A stretch of 14,240 nucleotides of DNA from Acidobacteriaceae bacterium (lineage in GTDB: Bacteria; Acidobacteriota; Terriglobia; Terriglobales; Acidobacteriaceae): positions 7,073-21,312 of the forward strand of contig PKYX01000365.1 in NCBI GenBank assembly GCA_003132825.1, given 5' to 3'. Every line of letters starts with the position of its first letter. Position 1 is the stretch's first letter. The translations under genes and the position numbers were made by a program. Positions 1-7,751 of the stretch are shown one piece after another. Below the pieces are notes generated by a model. It was not told where the DNA came from. It saw nothing but the letters and a program-made list of their open reading frames with translations, and did no database searches.

Positions 1-2070
1 GCCGGCGGGCGCGTCCGCCGCAAGGTAGGCTTGCGTACCCTGCTTGCCGACCGCGGTCACCGTAGCCACCTCGTACTGCTCCACCGCCTTTGCGACCGCG
101 GGGTAGGTGGCGCCATAGCCGAGGGCGATTTTCTCTCCGACCACGAAGCCGGACGCGCTCGTGACAGGCACGTTGGTCGAGCCGACGGGGACCGTGATCA
201 CGGGACCATCGGGAAGGGGTTGCCACAGTGTCGTATTGTTACTGGCCGCCGTCCCGATGCTTGCGATCTTGCGGGTCTCCACATTGGAGCCGGTGTCGAT
301 GGTGATCGTATCGCCGGCCGACATGCCGGTGCTGCTCCTGACGGGGATGGTGGTATCTCCGGCACGCGCCGGCGCTGCTAGCCCGGAGTTGGAGAGGCCA
401 AGCAGGTAGAAGCCGCCAGCCGCGAGCTTCGTCCCGGCCGGAATCCTTACTGTCGAGAAGATGGCCTGTTGGCTGGTGTGCTCAGTCAGGGTCCAGTTGG
501 AGATGTCGACGCTCCCGGCGCCGGCGTTGTAGAGCTCAATGAATGAGTCCGTCGAGTTGTTGAGAGAACCCCCACTGACGCGCAACTCGTTGATCTTGAC
601 CGGGCTGACATTTCGGACCTTCTCGACCGTTGTCTCGAATTGCTGCTTGCCGCTGGATGGGTTCGTCCACCGGACGTTGCCGACCAGGTCTCCGTTGAAG
701 GCCGTAGACCCGGAGGTGACCTTGAATGTGGCGCTCACGCTCGCACCCGGAGCCACCGTGTCAGCGAACGTCTTCGATGTCTCGGTGGTGCCTGAATTGA
801 AGGAGGTCCACTGCTTGCTGGGCACGGAAATACTCAACTTGACGCCCGCCGCGGGCGCGCCAGTTGTATTCGTGAAGGTCACGGTGGTGTCGTGCGAGGA
901 TCCTGGTGAGAACGTCTGGAGTCCCGGCGGAGTGGCAGTTGCAGATGCGGGCGCAACGCTCAGACGAGGGACGTCGTACCCCGCAGCCACGACGTTAGTT
1001 TGCACAAGCTGGTCGGTGGCGTCTGTCGGGAAGGTGCCTGCGACCGTCATGGCGCCTTCATAAAAGGTCCCCTGCGAGCCGACGCTGTTGTCGCCGCCAT
1101 TGCCCAGGAGAATGGCCCCCTGCTTTCGCATCGGGTCGTATGTCGAATTGACGCGCGGTCCGTTGAACATGACCGAAAGAGACCCCTGCTGCGCGTCGCC
1201 GCCCATGGAGGTCCAATGATGCGGTTCGCCCTTGGCCATCGCGGTGACAAATCGCCAGGTGATGGTCGGCAAGCTTGCGCAGAACTTGGATCCATCCGGG
1301 TTGACGCAACCCACCAGGTTGTTCTCCTGGTCGGTCATGATCCACGGGCCGGGGGGATTCCCGTGATACCAGGGCGTGGAGTTGCCGAAGTAGGTGGTTT
1401 CCATGGTGCCGTTCTCGTCGTCGCGGCTGTCGATTTCGGCGTTGCCGTAATCGAAGCAGCAGCCGGAGTTGAAGTGCCGGCCGTTAATCACCCAGTACTG
1501 TCCCTCCGCCTGATCGTCGACCGCAGTGCCTTTCGCGTCATCCTGGCGAAGGCCCATGCCCGGCTCGATGAAGACACCGTAGACCTTGTGGCCCATGATC
1601 GTAATCGGCGCCATGTCGGCCACCGGAAGATTGTTGAACCCACCCATGGCCGGGCCACTGAATCCGCCGCGGGGTACCTGTGTGAGATCGTTGCGCTTCG
1701 GGGACTGGTCGTAGAGGGTGGTGATCCAGCAGTAGGTGTTGGCGCAGAACTTGTCCTGCGCGGCCGCGTCGGCGTATCCGCCCGCATCCGGGGCCGGCGA
1801 CGCCACGGGCTGGACGACGCCGATCTCGAGGGTCTTGCCGTCTGATTGGCGCAGCACCTGGTAGAGCGGGCCGTTGTAGGAGGCGTACAGCGCGCGGGTG
1901 CTGCTGTGGGCGGCCACGCAGGGGTCGCGGGCCGCAGTATAGATGTCACACGGGCCTTTGGGCCTGGTCGGAGGAACCCCGGCCCCGGACTGTTGCGCCA
2001 TCGTCAACGTGGCGCAGATCACAGGGAGTGCCAGTGCGAGCGAACGTCCAAGATGGATTCTCGTCTTCAT
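1..2070 (-). CDS. Secreted GH54 alpha-L-arabinofuranosidase with NEW3 and lamin-tail domains (3' end outside window)
   Basis: The minus frame is open for exactly 690 codons from ATG at 2070 to base 1, so the C-terminus is missing. Residues 1-25 form a signal peptide ending TMAQ. About 36-366 match the GH54 arabinofuranosidase B catalytic fold, which releases terminal arabinofuranose from arabinan and arabinoxylan outside the cell. Visible landmarks are the vicinal cysteine pair in SGCCFDYGNAE (C204-C205), WIMTDQEN with E249 as likely nucleophile, and GNGGDNS with D327 as likely acid/base. These are assigned by similarity to the Aspergillus enzyme (Glu221, Asp297, Cys176-Cys177). About 370-485 resemble a NEW3 beta-sandwich. 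About 487-565 resemble a lamin-tail domain (INELRVSG, DSFIELYNAGAG, ISNWTL). Two beta-rich repeats follow (571-605 and 626-690). AGGA lies about 6 bases before the start. Fungal GH54 enzymes carry a CBM42 instead. The family call is firm; domain borders are approximate. Confidence 0.9.
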   Translation of the reverse strand, partial: MKTRIHLGRSLALALPVICATLTMAQQSGAGVPPTRPKGPCDIYTAARDPCVAAHSSTRALYASYNGPLYQVLRQSDGKTLEIGVVQPVASPAPDAGGYADAAAQDKFCANTYCWITTLYDQSPKRNDLTQVPRGGFSGPAMGGFNNLPVADMAPITIMGHKVYGVFIEPGMGLRQDDAKGTAVDDQAEGQYWVINGRHFNSGCCFDYGNAEIDSRDDENGTMETTYFGNSTPWYHGNPPGPWIMTDQENNLVGCVNPDGSKFCASLPTITWRFVTAMAKGEPHHWTSMGGDAQQGSLSVMFNGPRVNSTYDPMRKQGAILLGNGGDNSVGSQGTFYEGAMTVAGTFPTDATDQLVQTNVVAAGYDVPRLSVAPASATATPPGLQTFSPGSSHDTTVTFTNTTGAPAAGVKLSISVPSKQWTSFNSGTTETSKTFADTVAPGASVSATFKVTSGSTAFNGDLVGNVRWTNPSSGKQQFETTVEKVRNVSPVKINELRVSGGSLNNSTDSFIELYNAGAGSVDISNWTLTEHTSQQAIFSTVRIPAGTKLAAGGFYLLGLSNSGLAAPARAGDTTIPVRSSTGMSAGDTITIDTGSNVETRKIASIGTAASNNTTLWQPLPDGPVITVPVGSTNVPVTSASGFVVGEKIALGYGATYPAVAKAVEQYEVATVTAVGKQGTQAYLAADAPAG

Positions 2071-2153
2071 GCTTATCCTATTTGCTTTGCCGAATTTGTT
2101 TCGGCATCCAGAAGGAACGGACTCTTCTCTCTGCATTAAGCTGTCCATTTTCG

Positions 2154-2241
2154 TTGAACTTTCCCTCGGGAATACGTATACCACTAGTTCCTGAAGCTGT
2201 TCCACCTTCTTGGAACCTTCCGTCAGGAATACGTATACCTC
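2154..2241. promoter_or_regulatory. Paired near-palindromic sites upstream of the arabinofuranosidase gene
   Basis: Two 31-base direct repeats (2154-2184 and 2211-2241) agree at 26 positions and lie 57 bp apart. Each contains GGAATACGTATACC (2169-2182 and 2226-2239), a 14-bp dyad with one mismatched pair and the perfect core ATACGTAT. Between them is an inverted repeat GTTCCA-N6-TGGAAC (2199-2216). The cluster is about 85-170 bases before the start of the minus-strand GH54 gene, a sensible place for operators or activator sites. The binding factor is unknown, and the regulatory role is inferred from position and symmetry only. Confidence 0.45.
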
Positions 2242-2373
2242 ACTCCTGCAATTGAATGCGGATGACGCGATGGCCGCCGCCCGTTCTCGAAGCGTGATAA
2301 ATCGCCGAATCACCCACCGAACGCTGCGAACGGAATGTTGGACTTCGGAGTTCTGGGAAGGTAACGGGCGATC

Positions 2374-2453
2374 CGGAAATTACATTGAGCCAGAAATCGG
2401 TTTCGACGAGATCGCCATTGATCTCCTCCAAGCCCGTTTCTGGACAGCTTCCG
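2374..2453. repeat. Palindromic dispersed repeat, copy A
   Basis: Outer arms begin CGGAAATTA and end AGCTTCCG. Inner arms are CCAGAAATCGG (2390-2400) and GCCCGTTTCTGG (2432-2443). The tip is GAGATC-gccatt-GATCTC (2408-2425). Transcribed, it would fold into one long interrupted hairpin. Five related copies lie elsewhere in the window, all in the same orientation. Confidence 0.8.
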
Positions 2454-2746
2454 AGTCAGCGGGCAATTCGTCTGGGTCAACAAGTGAAATGGCGATTCTT
2501 CGCCAACTACCGTGCCTCGGCTTCACGGCGTAGGCACGATGGCACACGCGGCGGTCGCGAACTTGGTACACTGGCGTTCCGCGCCGAGTTTTTTATGTCT
2601 TCAACTTCGTGAAACTTCGGCTTGCCGTCAGATGTCGTGCGCGGCAGGGGATTCGGCTACATAAGCACGACCGCGCGGGCTCAAGTCGACAGACTCAACT
2701 CTCGTTGAAGGTTGGTTTTCTGAATTCTCTTCGTGAGGTATAAGCA

Positions 2747-4786
2747 TTGACTTCACTACAAGGGGACTCCCGCCGGTTGTGGGTGGTGGCGGGCGTGGCC
2801 GGGTTTATTCTGCTCTTCGCCATTCACCTGGCACTGATCTCGCACGCGAACACCGTTACCTGGGATGAGCCCGACCATATCTATTCCGGATACATGTCGT
2901 GGCGCGGCGACTTTGGCTTGAATCCCGAGCATCCGCCGCTGGTCAAGTTCGTTGCCACTGTGCCTTTGCTTCCCATGCAACTGAACGTTCCAGAGATGCA
3001 AGATCGCCCTTACCGGTTACAGGCGGTTCTCGGTGGAAGAGATTTCATCTTTCACAACGACGCCGACAAAATCGTGTTTCGCGCGCAGATGGCCGCCTCA
3101 ATCTTCACGCTGCTGTTGCTGGTGATCGCGTTTCTCGCGACGCGAGAAATGTTCGACACCACCGCGGGCTTCCTTGCGCTCGGGCTTCTGCTGTTCGATC
3201 CGACCCTGCTCGCTCACGGAGCGCTGGTAACGACGGACGCGGCGCAAGCCTGCTTTTTATTGGCATCGATCTATGCGTTCTACCGCTATGTGCAATCGCC
3301 ATCCGCGGGCCGGCTGATGATCACTGGGGTTGCCGTCGGACTGGCGTTGGCATCCAAGCACAGCGCGGTCCTTGTCTTCCCCATGCTCTTGATTCTCGCG
3401 GGAATCGAGATATTCCGGCGAGAGTCAGCGAACAGCGGATCGGAACTTTCTGTCGGTAAACGCGCCGCTCGCTATGCTACGGCCCTAGTGATCATCGGCC
3501 TCATGGCAATCGCAATTCTGTGGGCGACCTATGCCTTCCGCTATGCGGCGCGCGGGAACGGGTTGCAGTTGAATCCGCCGATGGAGGCGCAACTGGCCAG
3601 AGTTCCGAGTCCTACGCAAGCCAAAGTACTTCACGAATTCGCCCGTTTCCACTTGCTCCCCGAGTCTTACATCTACGGCTTTGCGCACGTATTGTTCAGT
3701 GCCGACAGCTTCAACAGCTATCTCTTCGGCAAATCCTATCCGCATGCCGTCTGGTTTTACTTCCCGGCGGCCATTCTGGTGAAATCGAGTCTCACATTCC
3801 TGATCCTGCTGGCGATTAGCGTTTGGGTGATCGCGAGCGGGCGCCTGCGGAAGAGGCACGAACTGCTGTTTCTACTGGTTCCGCCGCTCATCTATCTGGC
3901 TGTGTCGATGAAGAGCGGAATGAACATTGGCATTCGCCACATCCTGCCCGTCTACATCTTTCTTGCGATCCTGATCGCGGGCGCGGCCTCCGTGCTGATT
4001 AAGAACAGCCGCCGCTGGCGGTATGCGGTCGTACTTCTGCTGGTCTTCCAGGCAATCTCGGTGGTGCGCGCATTCCCCAATTGCATTGGCTATGCGAACG
4101 AAGCCTTTGGTGGCCCAAAGAACGTTTGGAGGTATGTGAGCGATTCGAGTGCGGACTGGGCGCAGCAATTGCATGCCGTGAAGCGATACACCGACGAGCG
4201 CCACCTGCAAAACTGCTGGTTCGTTTACTTTGGAACCGGTGTGATCGACTACAACTATTACAAGATCCCATGCAAGCTGCTTCCGACCACAGAATCAATT
4301 TGGCTGGGCACGCTCTCCGACGCTACTGCTGCGATCGATGGTCCGGTGTTCATCAGCGCAGTCAATCTCACGGGATTCGAATTCGGCCCGCCTCCACTCA
4401 ATCCATATGAGCAGTTCAAGACCTTGAAGGCTGCCGATGCAATCGATTCCAGTGTCTTTGTGTACGAAGGACGCTTCGAGACCCCACTTGCGGCTGCATT
4501 GGCTCATGCACAGAAGGCGGGTGTGTTTCTCGCCGGCAAGCGATTGCCGGAGGCACTGCAGGAAGCACAACAAGCTGTGGCTCTCGCCCCCGACTCGGCC
4601 GGAGTGAACGCACGGATGGGCAACGTGCTGGATGCGCTCGGCAGACGAGAAGAGGCTCGCCCTTACTACGCAACCGCGCTGCAACTAGCTCTTACCAAGC
4701 AGCCAGGGTTTCAGCGCTCGCTGGTCGCGCCGCTCAAACGGCGCCTTGCGGCAGAAGACGACAGTGCGCAAAAAGGGCATCCGTGA
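2747..4786 (+). CDS. GT-C family (GT39/ArnT-like) membrane glycosyltransferase with C-terminal TPR repeats
   Basis: This 679-residue integral membrane protein probably transfers a sugar from a polyprenyl-phosphate donor to a protein or glycolipid on the outer face of the inner membrane. TM1 is at about 11-32. It is followed by TWDEPDHIYSG (Asp40-Glu41, the acidic pair of the first GT-C loop) and EHPPLVK (61-67). Many further hydrophobic segments run to about residue 440. Then comes a segment with GGPKNVWRYVSDSSADW, recalling the DSNxDWGQ region of bacterial family 39-like proteins. Residues about 575-665 are two TPR-like helical hairpins (EALQEAQQAVALAPDS, ARMGNVLDALGRREEARPYY). The start is TTG at 2747, preceded by GAGG at 2735-2738 with good spacing; a GTG at 2734 hits a stop at once. 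It stands alone on this strand, so the acceptor cannot be guessed from neighbours. Confidence 0.85.
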   Translation: MTSLQGDSRRLWVVAGVAGFILLFAIHLALISHANTVTWDEPDHIYSGYMSWRGDFGLNPEHPPLVKFVATVPLLPMQLNVPEMQDRPYRLQAVLGGRDFIFHNDADKIVFRAQMAASIFTLLLLVIAFLATREMFDTTAGFLALGLLLFDPTLLAHGALVTTDAAQACFLLASIYAFYRYVQSPSAGRLMITGVAVGLALASKHSAVLVFPMLLILAGIEIFRRESANSGSELSVGKRAARYATALVIIGLMAIAILWATYAFRYAARGNGLQLNPPMEAQLARVPSPTQAKVLHEFARFHLLPESYIYGFAHVLFSADSFNSYLFGKSYPHAVWFYFPAAILVKSSLTFLILLAISVWVIASGRLRKRHELLFLLVPPLIYLAVSMKSGMNIGIRHILPVYIFLAILIAGAASVLIKNSRRWRYAVVLLLVFQAISVVRAFPNCIGYANEAFGGPKNVWRYVSDSSADWAQQLHAVKRYTDERHLQNCWFVYFGTGVIDYNYYKIPCKLLPTTESIWLGTLSDATAAIDGPVFISAVNLTGFEFGPPPLNPYEQFKTLKAADAIDSSVFVYEGRFETPLAAALAHAQKAGVFLAGKRLPEALQEAQQAVALAPDSAGVNARMGNVLDALGRREEARPYYATALQLALTKQPGFQRSLVAPLKRRLAAEDDSAQKGHP

Positions 4787-5182
4787 GCACGATGCCGCCT
4801 AGGCGTACTTGATCGGAGCAGGAAAACTGACCGACTGTGATCCGGCAGGCTACCCTGCGAATGGGTTTGTCCCGAATCGCCGATTACCCCGCCGATCGCA
4901 TGGCTGAGTTGTGCCTGGAACCTTGAAATCGATTCGACACCACGAACTAGGTGGGGATTTCAGCTGAAACATCAAAGCGGTTCCCTGGCCTCGGCTCTAG
5001 GCGTAAAAGGACGCGACTACACGCAAGACCCCGGCGTTACAGTTACGAGCCAGAAGTCGGTTTCGGGGAGAGATCGCGATTGAGCTCCTCCGAGCCCGTT
5101 TCTGAACAACTTCCGATTCCTCCGATTTGCTGACAACACGACAGCTATCCAGGAATCCTCCGGTTTCAGCCGATGGGTGAGG
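4787..5182. other. Intergenic region after the glycosyltransferase
   Basis: About 400 bases between two convergent genes. It holds palindromic repeat copy B (5032-5115). No convincing terminator was found: GCAGG-cta-CCTGC near 4845 is only a five-base stem without a T tract. No gene is supported. Confidence 0.55.
5032..5115. repeat. Palindromic dispersed repeat, copy B
   Basis: It has the same plan as copy A: inner left arm CCAGAAGTCGG (from 5050), right arm GCCCGTTTCTG, and end ACTTCCG (to 5115). The tip GAGATCGCGATTGAGCTC has some lost pairing, and TTCTGA replaces TTCTGG. The left outer end is two bases longer than in copy A and only partly conserved. Confidence 0.75.
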
Positions 5183-5647
5183 CTAGGTTACCGAAGAGGT
5201 CAAAGCACGTAGAAAGGCATCCCGAATCTTCTGGAACTCCCCCGCTGCATACACCGGTTGGACCACTAGGCGGGGATTGACAGGTTGACCTTCAAAGCAG
5301 TCTCCGCGGTAGCGAGGAAAGAAATGCATGTGCAGGTGAGGCAATGAGTTCCCATGAATTTCGTAGTTCAATTTCACCGCGCCAGTGGCGGCTACTAATG
5401 CGCTGGACACTCCTCGCGCGTCTCGCATGAAAGCGCACGCGGACGCCTCCGGCAGGTCGTGCAACTCCACGGCATGAGTGCGCGACACAAGGCAGGCGTA
5501 CCCACGAACGGGAGCCGCTTCCTGCATTGTGACCCAGGATGCCTCCAATGTGAGCACGAGGTCTAGCGGTTCATTCCGGCGACAGATAGGACACGACAGT
5601 CCGGAACAGAGTGCCGCCCAGCGATCGTGATCGTTCCAAGTACTCAT
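5183..5647 (-). CDS. HIT-family (histidine triad) nucleotide-binding hydrolase/transferase
   Basis: A 154-residue cytosolic protein. The histidine triad HLHMHFF (H104, H106, H108) follows the conserved KLNYEIHGN (92-100), and PRYRGD comes right after. HIT enzymes act on the alpha-phosphate of nucleotides such as AMP-lysine or dinucleoside polyphosphates; the middle of the triad is the usual nucleophile. A CPIC pair at 19-22 recalls the zinc-binding N-terminus of some HIT subgroups. The frame is open further upstream to 5806, but that extension crosses palindromic repeat copy C and encodes unrelated sequence, so ATG at 5647 (MSTWNDHDRW) is preferred. Its ribosome site is weak. The substrate is unknown. 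It is not clearly in an operon, with 328 bases to the next gene upstream. Confidence 0.88.
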   Translation of the reverse strand: MSTWNDHDRWAALCSGLSCPICRRNEPLDLVLTLEASWVTMQEAAPVRGYACLVSRTHAVELHDLPEASACAFMRDARGVSSALVAATGAVKLNYEIHGNSLPHLHMHFFPRYRGDCFEGQPVNPRLVVQPVYAAGEFQKIRDAFLRALTSSVT

Positions 5648-5975
5648 TTCGTCGATACCGAAACACAATATTAGCGCGTACAGAGTTTTTGAAGGGGATG
5701 GATCATGACCAAGGCACGGGGTTTCTTCCCGAATACCGGGCAAATCGGAAGTTATTCCGGGCCAGAAGTCCTCTTCGAGGACATCTACCGAAAACAGGTC
5801 AGTCACAAAAGGGCGCGGAGGGAGCGATCTCCTCGAAGCCCGTTTCTGGACCGCGGGACGAAGCGGTGAAAGGGCGTCAGGATGTACTGAAGCCTCGCCA
5901 TCAAACGGGAGTTATCCTAAGCCGTCACCCTGCTGGCCGATCATCGCTTCGTGAAAGTGAGCAGGCAGTGCCGCG
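5648..5975. other. Intergenic region with repeat copy C
   Basis: This 328-base region lies between two minus-strand genes and must hold the HIT gene promoter if that gene is transcribed alone. About a third is palindromic repeat copy C. No clear promoter, terminator or gene was recognised in the rest. Confidence 0.55.
5746..5849. repeat. Palindromic dispersed repeat, long form, copy C
   Basis: Starts CGGAAGTTATTCCGGG, then left arm CCAGAAGTCCTCTTCGAGGA (5762-5781). An unpaired loop of about 45 bases follows, then right arm CTCCTCGAAGCCCGTTTCTGG ending at 5849. It shares outer arms with copies A, B, D and F but has a different, longer centre. Bases 5762-5838 match copy E (13075-13151) at 75 of 77 positions. 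The terminal CTTCCG of the short form is absent. On the minus strand it is read in frame ahead of the HIT gene. Confidence 0.8.
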
Positions 5976-7646
5976 TCACTTATCTTTGATCACGTTGATC
6001 ACCGCTTCCAGGATCGGATCGCGGTTCGCGAAGTACTCTTTTGACGACAGGGCCGCTGGGATGGTCGGCGCAATCCAGACCCAGGGGTCACTTCCATTGC
6101 CTTGGTGATAGGCCGTGGAAATGCTCACCGTCACCTGCGAGAACGGGAGCGTAACGGGCACATCTTCGCCAATGAAGTTGGGACTTGAAGAACTGGGCTC
6201 GCCTGCGAAGATTGCGCGGGTCAGCATTTCCACTTGCGCGATGAAGATCTCGCAAGCGGAGAATGTGCTCCGGCCGCTGATGACGTAAATGCGCGCGCTC
6301 GGCTTGCTTCCTTCAAATTGCGTGAGCGTCCGCAGGAGCGGTGGAAGCAGTTGCGCGTTGCCGCCGTTGTTATGACGCACGTCGATGATGAGGTTGTCGG
6401 GGCGCTTTTCGTCCAGAAAGCTTTTGAGCCGTGCCGAAAAGGCTTCCAGGTTCTCGCTGGGCGCGTTCATGACGTGATGAAATTGAAAATAAACCGCCCT
6501 TGCTTCGGGCAGCTCGACAAACCAGTAGGGCTCATCCAGACGCGTCAGGTAAAGTGGCGGTGGCGTTGGTGACTGCGGCGGCACCAGCGACTTGATGATG
6601 TTGCCTCCAACGGCCGCCTCGAGCGTGACCGTCTTGTTCTCACCGCTCGGAGCTTCCACCGTCAGTGCGACGTGATCCACGTCGCTGATAGCGCCTATTT
6701 CGCGGAGAAATTCCGGGGTTGTCATGAAATAGACGCCCATGACCCGACGCATATCGTCGTTGTCGCGGGTGATGTAAGGCGTAAGCCTCTGGAGGATCGT
6801 CTCGGGATCCAGATCGCCGATTTTGAGCACGCGGCAACCAATCAGGTCTGTCTGGGCCGCTGGCGCGTGCATGACGTACAGCCCATCCGAGAAAAAGTAG
6901 AGATTGACCGGCAGGCGTTTGAGCTCGCGGTTGCCGAAGAAAAAGTAAACCAAGCTATGTCCGTCGCCAAGCCGCGCTAGAATCCGCTGCATCCGGACAA
7001 TGATCTGTCCGTCCGTCAGATTCGGAATCTGGGTGCGAAGAGTAGCGGCGGTCGCCGCGAGGTCGGCGGGCAGTTCGTCCCAGCGGTAGCGGTAATGGAG
7101 GCGGTGAATCTCAGCGAGCAGAAAGTCCAGATCGAATTGCCACTGCTGATTGCGGCTGAGATTGGCCGGCTTGGTTTGACCGGCCACGGCGATGAATTCG
7201 GGATCGTCTTTCCACTTCGCAAACGCCGCATCCGACAGAATTTCTGAGCGGTGCTCAAAGGCATCTGCGTTGGCCTTCTTCAGCCAGCCCAACGCCTTGG
7301 CTCGCTCACCCGAATCTCCCCACATTCCCGCAATTTGATTCTCGATGTATGCGCGGCTTCCAACGGCCAGGTTGAGCGCATGCTCGTAGGCGTTCGCGGC
7401 ATCTGAAAATTGGTGCAGCCTTTCGTAGCAGGTTCCCAGCTTTTCCCAGAAGTCGCCGTTGCCTGGATGATCCGCGAGCAGGCGCGCGAATCGTTGCGCC
7501 GCGTCGGCCAATTGACCGCCATACAGAGCGTGATTAGCCTCGACGCTCAGACGGTAATAATCCGCCGGAGCGAGATGCTGCGCGGCCACAGATTGCGCCA
7601 GCGCCGATGCCAGCACACCGATCAAGACAACGCGTTTTATTCCCAT
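5976..7646 (-). CDS. Exported TPR plus S41-type peptidase-like protein
   Basis: A 556-residue protein starting at ATG 7646 with a signal peptide (MGIKRVVLIGVLASALAQSV) cut near AAQ. AAAGGG lies just upstream. A start at 7718 would put 24 unrelated residues before the signal, so it is rejected. About 28-105 are TPR-like (AQRFARLLADHPGNGDFWEK). The C-terminal half is S41-like: LGDGHS (His230), a PDZ-like middle, LIIDVRHNNGGN (about 419-430), then SGRSTFSACE with likely nucleophile Ser463. The usual lysine of CtpA-type enzymes is not seen in GEPSSSSPNFIGE (483-494). The DGHS histidine suggests a tricorn-like His/Ser arrangement, or loss of activity. It lies 105 bases downstream of the M56 gene on the same strand and is probably co-transcribed. 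Substrate unknown; expected in the periplasm. Confidence 0.82.
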   Translation of the reverse strand: MGIKRVVLIGVLASALAQSVAAQHLAPADYYRLSVEANHALYGGQLADAAQRFARLLADHPGNGDFWEKLGTCYERLHQFSDAANAYEHALNLAVGSRAYIENQIAGMWGDSGERAKALGWLKKANADAFEHRSEILSDAAFAKWKDDPEFIAVAGQTKPANLSRNQQWQFDLDFLLAEIHRLHYRYRWDELPADLAATAATLRTQIPNLTDGQIIVRMQRILARLGDGHSLVYFFFGNRELKRLPVNLYFFSDGLYVMHAPAAQTDLIGCRVLKIGDLDPETILQRLTPYITRDNDDMRRVMGVYFMTTPEFLREIGAISDVDHVALTVEAPSGENKTVTLEAAVGGNIIKSLVPPQSPTPPPLYLTRLDEPYWFVELPEARAVYFQFHHVMNAPSENLEAFSARLKSFLDEKRPDNLIIDVRHNNGGNAQLLPPLLRTLTQFEGSKPSARIYVISGRSTFSACEIFIAQVEMLTRAIFAGEPSSSSPNFIGEDVPVTLPFSQVTVSISTAYHQGNGSDPWVWIAPTIPAALSSKEYFANRDPILEAVINVIKDK

Positions 7647-7751
7647 GACAAACCCTTTCTCGCTTGGACGAACGCGAAGCACACCTATCCCTCTGGCGCG
7701 CACGCCCAGCCTGCGCATGCCCTACGAGACCTATTCGAACCGTCTTTGGGT

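Larger units (their letters stand above)
2071..2746. other. Intergenic region between GH54 and glycosyltransferase genes
   Basis: This 676-base divergent spacer holds the paired dyad sites at 2154-2241 and the palindromic repeat at 2374-2453. It also holds a separate inverted repeat, CGTGCCT (2511-2517) with AGGCACG (2532-2538). That hairpin has a 14-base loop and no T run, so it is not a convincing terminator. No frame here has both a plausible start and recognisable protein content. No confident promoter was identified for the plus-strand gene. Confidence 0.6.

Noticed and set aside
1000..1845. Long plus-strand open frame of 281 codons, with other plus-strand frames at 31-409 and 539-1063
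   Set aside because: They are antisense to the GH54 gene, whose minus frame is open for 690 codons with clear domains and catalytic motifs. The plus-strand frames have no recognisable content.
2511..2538. Seven-base inverted repeat CGTGCCT/AGGCACG as a terminator
   Set aside because: It has a long loop, no T tract, and no gene end nearby that would use it.
2210..2612. Short open frames on both strands around repeat copy A
   Set aside because: They translate the palindromic repeat (for example EIAIDLLQARFW) and its flanks. The same peptide recurs at copy D for the same reason, so this is repeat sequence, not a protein family.
7647..7718. Longer N-terminus for the S41 protein starting at 7718
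   Set aside because: It would place 24 arginine-rich residues before a normal signal peptide. ATG 7646 has AAAGGG in front and gives a standard exported protein.
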